From VGBO01 sp964453335 (GTDB lineage Bacteria > Actinomycetota > Acidimicrobiia > Acidimicrobiales > CAIXPF01), in assembly GCA_964453335.1 (NCBI GenBank), contig CAYVOK010000001.1:62001-126000 (forward strand): a stretch of 64,000 nt of DNA, given 5' to 3'. Below the pieces are notes generated by a model. The model saw nothing but the letters and a program-made list of their open reading frames with translations, had not been told where the DNA came from and ran no database searches. The first letter of the stretch is position 1. Each line of letters opens with the position of its first letter. The position numbers and the translations under genes are program-made. Shown one piece after another: positions 6,969 through 15,740 of this stretch.

Positions 6969-9371
6969 TTAATACTTAGTCCTAATATTGGACAATTTGT
7001 CTTGTATAATATCTAAATTACTTCTAGTATCTGTTGTTTTGTATAGATTCTTAATTTTATTTAATATTGTTTTCAATACTTCATTTTGGTGTTTTTTATA
7101 ATAGCCGCCATCATCATGGCTACGTTGGATTTTAAGTTTGTTATAGGCAATTAATTCTGACTGTAGGCTTTCTGGAGTAAGTTTGTCTTTGCTTTTTTCT
7201 AATAAAATATCAATTATTGTTTTTATTGAATTATCTCTAGAGTTATAAGCCATAGTTTGTATAGGATGGTTGTCCATAATAAATTTAACTATTTCAGATG
7301 TTGATAATTCATTTATGTATTTTGCTAAATTATGTGCAATTTGATCAATTTTTTTGGATGACAAGCTCATTTCAAATAATTTTTCTATTAAATCTAATCC
7401 AAGATGTGCTTCTGGTTGGTCATTTTTGTCAAAAGGAATCTCTTCGCCAGTTCTATCATCATAATCAAGTTGATGTTTAGCCCATGTATATGAGTTCATA
7501 AGTTTTATGAGTTCATCTTTAGGAATTATTTTTTCAAGAGCTTGTACATCTTCGGGAGTTTGCACAAGGCTGCTAATGCGGTAAATATCTTTCTTTGGAT
7601 CGCTTTGAAAATCCAGGTTTATATTTTCTTTATTTAAAACATTTGTAACATTTTCGTAATTTTGATAAGCTTGGCTTAGATTTTGTTTTTTATTTGATAA
7701 TGTATCGTAGAATTTTAAACTATTATAAGCATCAGGATTATGACCATCCAGTTCAATTTCTTCGTTAGATGGTTCTCTTGCTATAACATTTGGGTTATTT
7801 TTAAAGTATTTTATAATATCTTTAATATTAAATAGAAATTTACCTTCTTGGTTTATGACATAATCAAATATTTGATAGACTGATTTTTTAGATAGATTAT
7901 TATTTTTAAGACCGTGGTCTAGCATAAACTGAATGAGGGCATTTTTCTGTGGGTCGGCAAATAGGAAACCACTTAATTCACGAATAGGCCTTTTGAGTTT
8001 TGTTAAAACCATTGGTTCATATATCATCAAATCTAAAATATCTGAATGTGGTATTTCTTTTTTGTTTTCATATATTAGTTTTGCCAGTTCTTTCTTGTTT
8101 TTGTACTTATCAAGTAGAGCATATGTTGTTGAAATAGAATTAATGTATTCTTTGAAGAATTTAACACCTTTGCTCATTACATATTCTATTTGGTTTTCTG
8201 GTATATCGGATTTGCCAATTAGGAATTCATCTTTTTGTGTAGTTGTTAGAGAATCAAATTCTTCATCATTTAGAAATGGAACAAGTTTTAAAAAGAAATA
8301 AAACATGTAAGGGGTGCCATCTTTAGTTTTTCTTTGATCTGGGTAGTTTTTGGCAGCTTCAAAGTTTCTATAGTCTACAAGTTCTCTTAATTTGTATTCA
8401 TATGCAGTAACTTCTTCTGCTTTAAATATAGATGTATCAACTCCTTTAGATCTAAGATAGTTTAGATATTCTCTTAGATTGCTATAGCCATTAATTCCGA
8501 AACGAATATTATATTCATTTGTGTCTTGTGTATGTGTGTTTTGTCTATCGACCCATTCTGAATATTGTCCTGGTGCTGCAACACCGGGGTTGACATATCT
8601 AGCTGGGTCATCTGGGGCTTTATTGAAGTCAAAGATAAAGTATTGGGTTTGTCCGTGTTCGAGTCTATAGCCGAAGTAATATTCCACGCTAGTAGAGCTA
8701 CTAATGCACCATTTTTGGCCTTTTCCCATGATGCGGCATTTAAGTGGGTCATCACCTTTAAATACCCAAATATTGCTAGGATTGTCTTTTTTGTCTGAAG
8801 GGGGCCAAACTCTGTCTGCTTTATGTTCTAAATCTAGAAAAGCTGGATTTTGGAAATTATTAACATCAACATTAGACAATCGAGCTTCAATTGAGTGAAT
8901 ATCACTCATGAATTTTTCTAAACTTTCAAAGTTATCATATGTTACATTGTCTTTGCTTTTAATCTTTGGGGAATTAGTGAAGGATAAAGTTATTTTTCTA
9001 TTAGAGATTAATTCTCTTAGAGAATTCATCATATCTTCTAGGATTGCTTTATTTCCATCTTTGTAATATTCTAAAGTTTTGTATTCTTCTGGGAATATTT
9101 CTTTCTTTTTTAGTTTTTCGTAGTATTTAGCCAATAGAGGATCTTTGGGTGTTTCTTTAGTTTCCCCGGCTTTGAGTCCTAGTTTATTCTGCATGAACTT
9201 AAATGCAGTTCCTTTATCTGGTCCTTCTTTATCTTGGTATTCTTTTTCCAATTCATCTACGACAGCTTTGATTTGTTCAGGAGTACTCTCTCCGTATTTG
9301 CCCTTTTGAAGGATATCTTTGAGTTTAGCGTCTAGGGCTTCAGCTAATAGTAAGAAGTATTTAAAGTCCAT
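6969..9371 (-). CDS. Giant CTS-tagged virion protein, paralogue A, 800 aa
   Basis: One of three large paralogues in this window (others at 25677 and 53931). All share a CTS (here MDFKYFLLLAE), a charged helical N-terminal region containing a PEYKT-like segment (here EEYKTLEYYKD), and a conserved core with K-C-R-x-M-G-K-G-Q-x-W-C-I-S-S-S, then Y-F-I-F-D-F-N-K and R-Y-V-N-P-G. The C-terminal 450 residues are helical and diverge. The W-C-I-S core with the strand Q-Y-F-I-F-D-F resembles large proteins I have seen in other big T4-like phages, but no biochemical function is known to me. Predicted to be carried in the head. Transcribed with its neighbours. Confidence 0.85.
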   Translation of the reverse strand: MDFKYFLLLAEALDAKLKDILQKGKYGESTPEQIKAVVDELEKEYQDKEGPDKGTAFKFMQNKLGLKAGETKETPKDPLLAKYYEKLKKKEIFPEEYKTLEYYKDGNKAILEDMMNSLRELISNRKITLSFTNSPKIKSKDNVTYDNFESLEKFMSDIHSIEARLSNVDVNNFQNPAFLDLEHKADRVWPPSDKKDNPSNIWVFKGDDPLKCRIMGKGQKWCISSSTSVEYYFGYRLEHGQTQYFIFDFNKAPDDPARYVNPGVAAPGQYSEWVDRQNTHTQDTNEYNIRFGINGYSNLREYLNYLRSKGVDTSIFKAEEVTAYEYKLRELVDYRNFEAAKNYPDQRKTKDGTPYMFYFFLKLVPFLNDEEFDSLTTTQKDEFLIGKSDIPENQIEYVMSKGVKFFKEYINSISTTYALLDKYKNKKELAKLIYENKKEIPHSDILDLMIYEPMVLTKLKRPIRELSGFLFADPQKNALIQFMLDHGLKNNNLSKKSVYQIFDYVINQEGKFLFNIKDIIKYFKNNPNVIAREPSNEEIELDGHNPDAYNSLKFYDTLSNKKQNLSQAYQNYENVTNVLNKENINLDFQSDPKKDIYRISSLVQTPEDVQALEKIIPKDELIKLMNSYTWAKHQLDYDDRTGEEIPFDKNDQPEAHLGLDLIEKLFEMSLSSKKIDQIAHNLAKYINELSTSEIVKFIMDNHPIQTMAYNSRDNSIKTIIDILLEKSKDKLTPESLQSELIAYNKLKIQRSHDDGGYYKKHQNEVLKTILNKIKNLYKTTDTRSNLDIIQDKLSNIRTKY

Positions 9372-9373
9372 AA

Positions 9374-9685
9374 TTATAATCTTTCATCTTTTTCTATTTT
9401 ATCTATTAAATGATGTATTGGATCATCAAATTCTACATGATTATCTAATGTGTCATGAACTATATTGTAAAATTCATCTTGTGATATTTCTTCATGTGTA
9501 TTATGTTTTGGATGGTGTTTTACATAAAACATAAGCATTTGAAGTTGTTCTATTAATTTACTAACATCATCTGGTTGGAATTCATTTAGTTTTTCTTGTG
9601 CTTTTTTTACAAAATGAATAACAAAAGCTTTTAGTGGATACCCTTTGTAACGAAGTTTGTTTTCTAAAAATGTTGAAAATTTCAT
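9374..9685 (-). CDS. CTS-tagged small protein, 103 aa
   Basis: The start MKFSTFLENKLRYKG carries the short tag, with F-L-E as the likely cleavage point. The rest is a His-rich acidic helical protein (HHPKHNTHEEISQDEF, DPIHHLIDKIEKDE) that I do not recognise. It overlaps the upstream gene by four bases and ends two bases before paralogue A, so all three are probably translated from one message. Confidence 0.75.
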   Translation of the reverse strand: MKFSTFLENKLRYKGYPLKAFVIHFVKKAQEKLNEFQPDDVSKLIEQLQMLMFYVKHHPKHNTHEEISQDEFYNIVHDTLDNHVEFDDPIHHLIDKIEKDERL

Positions 9686-10608
9686 AGTCCCCGGTCCCTT
9701 CTATTTACATAATTTATAAAGCTTAGATTTTCAGAGGTTAGTCTATTGATAGGAATACCTTTCCAATCTTCTGGTGATCGTTTTACAGTCCAGGGATTGA
9801 GTTTTGGTTTAGGCAGTTCTTCCTTGGGGCAGTTCATAGGCTTGTAGCCTTTGAGTTCTGGGTATTTCTTTTCATCTATGGCGCAGAGTACTTCATCAAT
9901 GTTTTTAGCGCCTTTTAGGTGTAATTCTTTGCGTCTATTGACTAGGTCATTGAGTGAATACATTTCGCCATTAATATCGTATTTTTTAATATTATGTTCT
10001 GGATTTGCTATTGGTTCTGGGGTTGGCTCTTTGGGAGGGACTGTTTTCTTAATAGTCTTTTTGTCTGGGTCATACTTGAAATTAACTATTTGTTGTAGGA
10101 AATGTCTTGGTGAAGTTACATCAAAAACTTCTTTTGGCACATAGAATTTAAGATTTTCAACATCAAAGTATTCAGCTAATTGCTTGGCAATTTGTTTTAT
10201 CTTTTCAGGAGCATACATGGATTTGCTTTTTGATGGCCACAAGGAGAAATCCAGATCGTTCCCTATTATTTTGGCCCGTCCGAGGTATCCATCGGCATGT
10301 GTTTGGAAGTAATATCTATCGAAAATGCTTTGTTTTACTCCAGAGGAATCATATGGTTTGCTTGAATCGCTATGATTAAATTCTTCATCATCTTCTGGTC
10401 TTTCTCTAAAAGCGTAGTCATGTGATAGGTCTTGGTTATATAGCGTTTCCATATCTTCTTGGGATACGTCTAATTGAAGCATTTCTTCATGAGTTGTAGG
10501 AAATGATTGTGAAAATAGTAAATTTTTACTTGGCATAGAGATTATGGTGTATGATTCATAATCCTTACCATAGAATTTATCTGGGTGAATAGTTTTTTTA
10601 ACGTTCAT
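9682..10608 (-). CDS. Hypothetical protein, 308 aa, in the CTS operon
   Basis: Family not recognised and, unlike its neighbours, the N-terminus (MNVKKTIHPDKFYGKDY) has no CTS pattern. The N-terminal 180 residues look like a folded alpha/beta domain, the middle has a Pro/Lys linker (PPKEPTPEPIANPEHN), and the C-terminus includes PWTVKRSPEDWKGIPINRL. The start lies inside the end of the 58-aa gene and the end overlaps the next gene by four bases, so it sits firmly in the operon. Confidence 0.75.
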   Translation of the reverse strand: MNVKKTIHPDKFYGKDYESYTIISMPSKNLLFSQSFPTTHEEMLQLDVSQEDMETLYNQDLSHDYAFRERPEDDEEFNHSDSSKPYDSSGVKQSIFDRYYFQTHADGYLGRAKIIGNDLDFSLWPSKSKSMYAPEKIKQIAKQLAEYFDVENLKFYVPKEVFDVTSPRHFLQQIVNFKYDPDKKTIKKTVPPKEPTPEPIANPEHNIKKYDINGEMYSLNDLVNRRKELHLKGAKNIDEVLCAIDEKKYPELKGYKPMNCPKEELPKPKLNPWTVKRSPEDWKGIPINRLTSENLSFINYVNRRDRGL

Positions 10609-10774
10609 ACTTACCGCCTCGTTTTTTCCTCTTGCAGTAGTTCTTCTGTGAGAATCCCTTTGGATTACTGCAATTTATTGATTTTTTATATTTAACACTC
10701 CAACGAGATTTCATGCCATCTCTTGGCTTGTTATATTCATTAATAGAATCAAGATACTCGTAAAAAGTCTGCAT
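10598..10774 (-). CDS. CTS-tagged small basic protein, 58 aa
   Basis: A short gene at the head of the CTS operon. It begins MQTFYEYLDSINE, a clear CTS ending in I-N-E, and continues into a basic C-rich tail (NCSNPKGFSQKNYCKRKKRG). Similar C-S-N-P-K-G-F-S motifs occur, as I recall, in small proteins of other T4-like phages, so the frame is very probably real. There is no Shine-Dalgarno; instead an AATAAATA late-type -10 box ends four bases before the ATG, consistent with a leaderless late transcript. It overlaps the next start by 11 bases. Confidence 0.82.
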   Translation of the reverse strand: MQTFYEYLDSINEYNKPRDGMKSRWSVKYKKSINCSNPKGFSQKNYCKRKKRGGKYER

Positions 10775-10778
10775 GAAG

Positions 10779-10786
10779 TATTTATT
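10779..10786 (-). promoter_or_regulatory. Late-type -10 box, AATAAATA
   Basis: One mismatch to TATAAATA, ending four bases before the ATG at 10774; transcription would start at or next to the start codon. Confidence 0.55.
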
Positions 10787-10787
10787 G

Positions 10788-11732
10788 TTAAATTAATATT
10801 CTTCTTTTGAACTGATTGGTTTCATTGATATTATCTACAAGCATTTTTTCTTCACTACTTAAATTATAATCATTCATATGTTCTGATAAGCGGTCTCTTA
10901 CTGGTTTAAGATGTGTTGAAGATAAAACATGGCGAACATAATCCACCTTTGTTAAAATTGAGCAAATTCTTCTTTTTGTTAATTTGTAGGCATGAATGTT
11001 ATTTTTATAATCTTGTTTTATTGTACTCCAAAATAATTGATGATTTTCGGGTGTAATGTCATAAAATATTATGTCTTTGAGTTCTTTGAATTTTTGTGTA
11101 ATATTCGATATTATTATTTCTTCTTGTAGTGTTTCATAAGTTTTATAAATATTATAAGTAATTTTATCTTTTACCAATTGATTTTGATGATCATATAGTT
11201 CTAAAAATTTTTCGTAGAGATCAAAAAAGTATTTACATTCAAATGAGCTGGTACCAGATGCAATTAGTCCTGTATTAACGTTATCACATGATTCATTGTA
11301 ATATCTGAATCCTACTTTACTAAAGTCTATATTTTGAAATGGCGCAAATACATAAAAATCTACATCAAGCAGGATAAAGTCTTCTTTGTTATTTTTAGCT
11401 ATATTAAAAACATCAATTGGTTTTGATATTAAAAAAGGCGAATTTTTACAATTATGATGTTTAATGTCTAAAAGTTTATTTTTATCTTGCATTTCATCAA
11501 CATAAGGTCTTATGTTAATTATTTTTACATTAGGAAATATTTCAAATATGCTGAAGAAATCTGGTATTTGGTTGTAAACAATAATTTTTATCTCTGAATT
11601 AGGATAGACTTTATTCAGAAGAGTCACAGACAGTAATAAAATATCAGGGTTTAATCGATTGCAATCATGCCATCGATGTTGAGGATTAGAAAACTTTTGT
11701 TCAAATTCCCAATAAGTGTAGTAAAAAACCAT
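10788..11732 (-). CDS. Glycosyltransferase-like protein (DxD), 314 aa
   Basis: The protein has a GT-A-like layout: a Rossmann-type N-terminal half, then hydrophobic strand and acidic motif I-L-L-D-V-D-F at about residues 118-124, matching the DxD metal/nucleotide-sugar site. A following segment (NVNTGLIASG) resembles the acceptor region of such enzymes. It would transfer a sugar to an unknown acceptor, on the phage particle or host surface. It directly follows the ART-like gene (next base) and has no CTS. Other glycan genes lie at 19.8, 39.8 and 58-63 kb. Confidence 0.6.
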   Translation of the reverse strand: MVFYYTYWEFEQKFSNPQHRWHDCNRLNPDILLLSVTLLNKVYPNSEIKIIVYNQIPDFFSIFEIFPNVKIINIRPYVDEMQDKNKLLDIKHHNCKNSPFLISKPIDVFNIAKNNKEDFILLDVDFYVFAPFQNIDFSKVGFRYYNESCDNVNTGLIASGTSSFECKYFFDLYEKFLELYDHQNQLVKDKITYNIYKTYETLQEEIIISNITQKFKELKDIIFYDITPENHQLFWSTIKQDYKNNIHAYKLTKRRICSILTKVDYVRHVLSSTHLKPVRDRLSEHMNDYNLSSEEKMLVDNINETNQFKRRILI

Positions 11733-12536
11733 TTAATTGATTGGATTATAAGTTATATCAAAAACTTCTTTTTCGATTCTATAATACTTTCCTTCACCTT
11801 CTTTTACCAAGTAATCACCGGGTTCGGCAATCATAGTGCCTCCCCAAGTGGGTACAAAGGTGATTGGTTTGCCATTATATTGAGCAACCATTCTTTCTGA
11901 TTGTTCTGGGTAAACTGTTTCACCAATCTTTCCGACATAATCTGTGGCGAACTTTTTAGCAGAGGGACTATAAACCTCTCCTTTGGGGCCACTAATAAGG
12001 ATATCATTTTTCTTGACTTCTCTAGTGCTATTATCAAGAGGAGTGTGAAGGGTGTGATCTTCTTTTGCAACAGTATAAGACAAAGGGGGCATATTCTTAT
12101 CTGAGTCTACATATTTGTACATCAGCTTCTTTTTCGTAGTGCTAACAAATTTTAGATCTTTGGCAATCTCATTTATATCAACAGTCGCATTGTTCTCTTT
12201 AAGAGTAACAAATTCATTGAAACTTTTCATGGGTTTTTCTCCTAGGTCAATAACATTAAAGCGTTCTTTGTACGAAGAAACAATTTCTATTCTTTCTGGT
12301 CTATAGGGAGAAGGAAGTCTGTAATCCCTTCTCCCTGCAGGGAACTCATCATCAAGCTCCAACTTTTCTGGATCAACATATACTTTTAGTAGTGTTCCAT
12401 CTCCATAATCACTTGTTATGGTTGGAGATGTAGACACATATACATGTCTTTCTTTATCTGCTTTGAGAACCCTACTTTTTAGTATAGATTCTGCAGCTTG
12501 TTTAGTTGTTGCATGATACAATGGTATACTTTTCAT
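11733..12536 (-). CDS. ADP-ribosyltransferase-like domain fused in frame to a CTS protein, 267 aa
   Basis: Residues 1-100 resemble an ADP-ribosyltransferase-type fold: LYHATTKQAAESIL, then VYVSTSPTITSDYGDG, then a strand LLKVYVD. At residue 103 the sequence becomes MKSFNEFVTLKENN, a typical CTS, and continues as a separate domain of about 165 residues (GPKGEVYSPSAKKF, PGDYLVKEGEGKYYRI). AGGAG lies eight bases before codon 103 (12239-12243), so the second half can be translated alone from 12230. The gene may therefore make a full-length ART fusion and a packaged short form. T4 Alt, a packaged ART, is a loose parallel. The full-length start has only a weak ribosome-binding site. Confidence 0.65.
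   Translation of the reverse strand: MKSIPLYHATTKQAAESILKSRVLKADKERHVYVSTSPTITSDYGDGTLLKVYVDPEKLELDDEFPAGRRDYRLPSPYRPERIEIVSSYKERFNVIDLGEKPMKSFNEFVTLKENNATVDINEIAKDLKFVSTTKKKLMYKYVDSDKNMPPLSYTVAKEDHTLHTPLDNSTREVKKNDILISGPKGEVYSPSAKKFATDYVGKIGETVYPEQSERMVAQYNGKPITFVPTWGGTMIAEPGDYLVKEGEGKYYRIEKEVFDITYNPIN
12228..12243 (-). promoter_or_regulatory. Internal Shine-Dalgarno and ATG opening a CTS reading frame
   Basis: AGGAG, eight bases of spacer and ATG lie inside the 267-codon gene, in the same frame, exactly where the CTS begins. Translation from here gives a 165-aa product (11733-12230). Confidence 0.65.
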
Positions 12537-12555
12537 AATTATGGTTATCTATCAT

Positions 12556-15500
12556 TTACTTCTTAAATCCTGTCAGGATGATGTTACAAGCAGCAACCTC
12601 ATCTGCATCGCAGATGTATTGGCCGTTTGAGGCTTTAGCTTGGCTTGTAATAGGATGAGTGGCAATGTAATACCTTCCACCCCTTTTAGGAATAAGAATG
12701 GTTTTATCCCCAATTACAGAGGCTAAATCTGAAGGGTACTTGACTTTAGCCAAGTCAATACCAAGGTTTTTGCACAAGTCAACAGTAGCGCTCCTGTAGT
12801 AGACTGCTGTACCAGAGTCTTTCTTACTACGAGCATACTTCTTCAAGTTTTCAATATGATATGGTTTAATATCCTTGATACTCACCATATCAAACCTAGG
12901 GCGCATGTCTACATTTACATTCGGGACATGTACAAAAGGATTTTGGTGGCTGGTATATTCAGTAGGTGCTTCTTCATATTGAATACCCATGACTTGGGTG
13001 CCCCAGAATACATATTCAGCCATGACTCGGGCGCACCAATCCATTCTGGTGGCATTCTGGTTCTTACTACCTTTGCTTTCAGCAATCGGCAAGCCACCCT
13101 CCCCACGCACCAATTTAACATTGTTCTCAACACAAAGGCGAATGATTTCAGAAGCCTGAACACGAACTCGTTCTTTCCTTTTGTGTACAAGCTTCTTATA
13201 AATAGTATTATAAAGATTGTACAAAACAGAGTCGAATTTTTCTTTATCGGCATCTGAAGGGCTGACATTCCTACCTGCTGCATCTTTCTTGGCCAAAGAA
13301 AGGCTGAAATATGCGTTTAAAAGGGACATCGCCTTACGAAGGGCTCGTATGCTGAACATCGACAAAGAACCGTAGGAAAGGGGATTTAAACGCTCGTCAA
13401 TAAGGAACCTTTTGAGTTCCTTGCGAGTAGCCTTTGGCCCGACCTTCCTCATTACAGCATTCAACATAGAAGCATAGGCTTCGAAGAATGGTGTAATGTT
13501 AGATTTGTTATGAACTTTATTGTTATACTCTTCATAAAGTTCTTTGTCTTGCAAAGACTTAATGAAAGTCTTGCATTGAACTTTATAGTCATCAAATATT
13601 TTTTGTTGTTTGGTATTGTTATTAAATGGCAATCCCAAATAATCAAGCTGGTCATACACATTAGAACCAGATTGAATATGATGAGTGATTTTGCCACTCT
13701 TGATAAACTTATAATGATTGCCCTTGTAGGGAATTGTATCTGGCCCCTCGTTTGTCAACTCTATGATTGAATAGGTAGTAGCAGCAGTTTGGTTTTGATC
13801 GAATCCCAAGATACGATCACCAATATTCAAAGTTTTTACAGGTGTCGTTTTATGACGATGGTTAACGGTAATATAGAAATCACCATCTACTTGCCTAATA
13901 TTGAAAGAAGTAGTATCATCCCATTCAACATTATGTGTTGAGTTAGCTTTGATACGAGCAACTGTGATTGCAGCCTTCTTACGATTAGGATTAGATTCGG
14001 CCTCTTTCTTGGCTTCATCAGAAATATCATTCTTCAGTTTAAAACCATGTTTGGGTATACGAGCTTCCTTTTTGGTTGGCAAAGAGGGGTCTGTGTAGTA
14101 TACCTCTTCAAAGTAGCGACTGTTGCCGAAAGGAAGATGGTGTTCAATCCATTTGCCATTATCAAGAAGATTAGCACCAACCCACATAGTTGGGTTGTTA
14201 CCAGCGAGAATTTCAGACTTTCCTAGCGTTTGAAGTGGGTGGGTGACTGACCCATAGATTGCACTTTGTGGTCCCCAAGTATAAGGATTGTTGCCAAGTA
14301 CATAAGGATGCGGACGCAAACGATTATACTTTTCAGCCATTTTCATAACACTAGATGCATCTAAAAAGTCTTTTGCTTGAATTTCTTTATGATGACTTGC
14401 AACTGCCATAATCAGACTCTTGATTGGCTTTTTGTTGAAGTTATCACTATTGTCTTCAATATATTGATCAACGGCTTCTTCCAAATTAGTGGTTTTGGAT
14501 AAAGAATTGAATAGTTCTGCTAAGGGACCAAAGTGGTAGCTGGCTGGAATGTAGCGATTTTCCTCTGGCATAGACTGCATCCATTTGTGGATTACAGGCA
14601 CAGCGTTAACAAGATTTACATTCTCTTTCTCTTTAGCTTCAATTTGCTCCCGAATCTTTGCTTTGGATTCGACATAATTAAGATTGCTGCTGAATTTAGC
14701 ATTAGTATCAGCAACGGCATTACGATAGGCCATAACTACCGCATCATAGTTATATGATACGGTTGAACCATTAATGATGTATTCCCTAATCTTTGCAACA
14801 TGAGGGAGGGGCATCTTACTAGAGTGTTTCTTATAATCTTGGGTCAACTTTGTTGTTTTTGCCTTATTAAGACTATCTGAAATAGGTCCAGACTCTGATC
14901 CGGTTACGAGGTAGACTGCTGTAGCATTAGAAGTTCCATAACTACTAACAAAGTCATCTGCAATATCATGACCGCTAAACTTGAGAATATTAGATCTAAG
15001 TTCTTCCCAAGTTTTGCTTACTACGAGAGCTTTAATGGCAGACTCACAAAGTTTAGCTTTGTTAGCTGTGTCTGCCTTTTTACCTTCGCCAAACAATTGG
15101 CAGATGGCAGTACGAGCAGCTTTCTCATCACAACCGATGAATATACCTTGAGAAATATAAGCTTGCAGGAAATCAGTCAATTCTGTGGTAGTAAGGCCTG
15201 TTTTCTTAGCCATACCTTCAAACAAACTACGGCAATCTTGCCATGCATAGGTTGTTACATCAATATTAGAAGAAAAATAATCATCAACAGTTTGACTAGG
15301 AGTTAGACCAGTATACTTTTGGTATAACTTAGTAAGATTATTTGGACTAATATAATTGCTGGTTGTAGTCATTTTGATTGGGACTACACGGAACAGGAAC
15401 ATAGCAAGGAACAGATCTTCTTTACCTTCTGATTCTTTTTCGTAGAACTTTTTGACAAGTTCTTTATTCATACCACCGCATAGTGATGCAATGAAGTGGA

Positions 15501-15618
15501 AGAAGCGCTGCTCAACGGATTTGAGATAGGCGAATGTTTCTTGGATGTATTTGAGGCGTTGCCCTGTAGCAACAATCTTGGCCGTGTAGGGTCGCACTAC
15601 TTTAATTTCCTTGCTCAT
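12556..15618 (-). CDS. cas12i: Cas12i-family CRISPR effector nuclease (type V-I), 1020 aa
   Basis: The protein aligns by eye with Cas12i1/Cas12i2. Shared landmarks include HHLPF-N-R-FFEEVY near 492-507, the RuvC-I strand G-F-D-Q-N-Q-T-A (D607), RuvC-II V-R-G-E (E840), an N-x-x-M-D-W-C-A segment near 855-863, Y-T-S-H-Q-x-P-F near 888-895, I-P-K-R-G-G-R near 976-982, and RuvC-III C-D-A-D-E-V-A-A (D1006). The length matches the family (about 1030-1090 aa). Known Cas12i proteins process their own crRNA and cut DNA with the RuvC site; here the triad looks intact. No CRISPR array, cas1 or cas2 is visible in the window. A sigma70-like promoter and a GGTGG ribosome-binding site lie upstream. It probably targets competing elements or host DNA, if an array exists elsewhere. 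Confidence 0.93.
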   Translation of the reverse strand: MSKEIKVVRPYTAKIVATGQRLKYIQETFAYLKSVEQRFFHFIASLCGGMNKELVKKFYEKESEGKEDLFLAMFLFRVVPIKMTTTSNYISPNNLTKLYQKYTGLTPSQTVDDYFSSNIDVTTYAWQDCRSLFEGMAKKTGLTTTELTDFLQAYISQGIFIGCDEKAARTAICQLFGEGKKADTANKAKLCESAIKALVVSKTWEELRSNILKFSGHDIADDFVSSYGTSNATAVYLVTGSESGPISDSLNKAKTTKLTQDYKKHSSKMPLPHVAKIREYIINGSTVSYNYDAVVMAYRNAVADTNAKFSSNLNYVESKAKIREQIEAKEKENVNLVNAVPVIHKWMQSMPEENRYIPASYHFGPLAELFNSLSKTTNLEEAVDQYIEDNSDNFNKKPIKSLIMAVASHHKEIQAKDFLDASSVMKMAEKYNRLRPHPYVLGNNPYTWGPQSAIYGSVTHPLQTLGKSEILAGNNPTMWVGANLLDNGKWIEHHLPFGNSRYFEEVYYTDPSLPTKKEARIPKHGFKLKNDISDEAKKEAESNPNRKKAAITVARIKANSTHNVEWDDTTSFNIRQVDGDFYITVNHRHKTTPVKTLNIGDRILGFDQNQTAATTYSIIELTNEGPDTIPYKGNHYKFIKSGKITHHIQSGSNVYDQLDYLGLPFNNNTKQQKIFDDYKVQCKTFIKSLQDKELYEEYNNKVHNKSNITPFFEAYASMLNAVMRKVGPKATRKELKRFLIDERLNPLSYGSLSMFSIRALRKAMSLLNAYFSLSLAKKDAAGRNVSPSDADKEKFDSVLYNLYNTIYKKLVHKRKERVRVQASEIIRLCVENNVKLVRGEGGLPIAESKGSKNQNATRMDWCARVMAEYVFWGTQVMGIQYEEAPTEYTSHQNPFVHVPNVNVDMRPRFDMVSIKDIKPYHIENLKKYARSKKDSGTAVYYRSATVDLCKNLGIDLAKVKYPSDLASVIGDKTILIPKRGGRYYIATHPITSQAKASNGQYICDADEVAACNIILTGFKK

Positions 15619-15656
15619 ACTGCACCACCTTTCTTAATTGGTTTATCCTGTTGAAA

Positions 15657-15684
15657 ATACTAGGGCCAGTTACAAAAAAAACAA
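15657..15684 (-). promoter_or_regulatory. Sigma70-like promoter of cas12i
   Basis: The -35 TTGTTT (15679-15684) and -10 TAGTAT (15657-15662) are separated by 16 bp. The -35 lies in GGTTGTTTTTTTTGTA, identical over 16 bases to the element at 34313-34328 upstream of the second DNA methyltransferase gene. Confidence 0.6.
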
Positions 15685-15726
15685 CCTTGTGGCCACTAAC
15701 GGGTGGGGATTTTTTATCGCAGGGGG

Positions 15727-15734
15727 GCTAAATA
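15727..15734 (+). promoter_or_regulatory. Late-type -10 box, GCTAAATA
   Basis: Two mismatches to TATAAATA; it ends six bases before the ATG at 15741, which has no Shine-Dalgarno. Confidence 0.4.
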
Positions 15735-15740
15735 CTGCAT

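Noticed and set aside
12915..13283. 122-codon minus-strand frame inside cas12i
   Set aside because: Shadow of the Cas12i frame; the Cas12i motifs are in the other frame.
15619..15740. Short crRNA array next to cas12i
   Set aside because: The gap holds only the promoter and a small weak hairpin; no repeated unit is seen there or on the other side of the gene.
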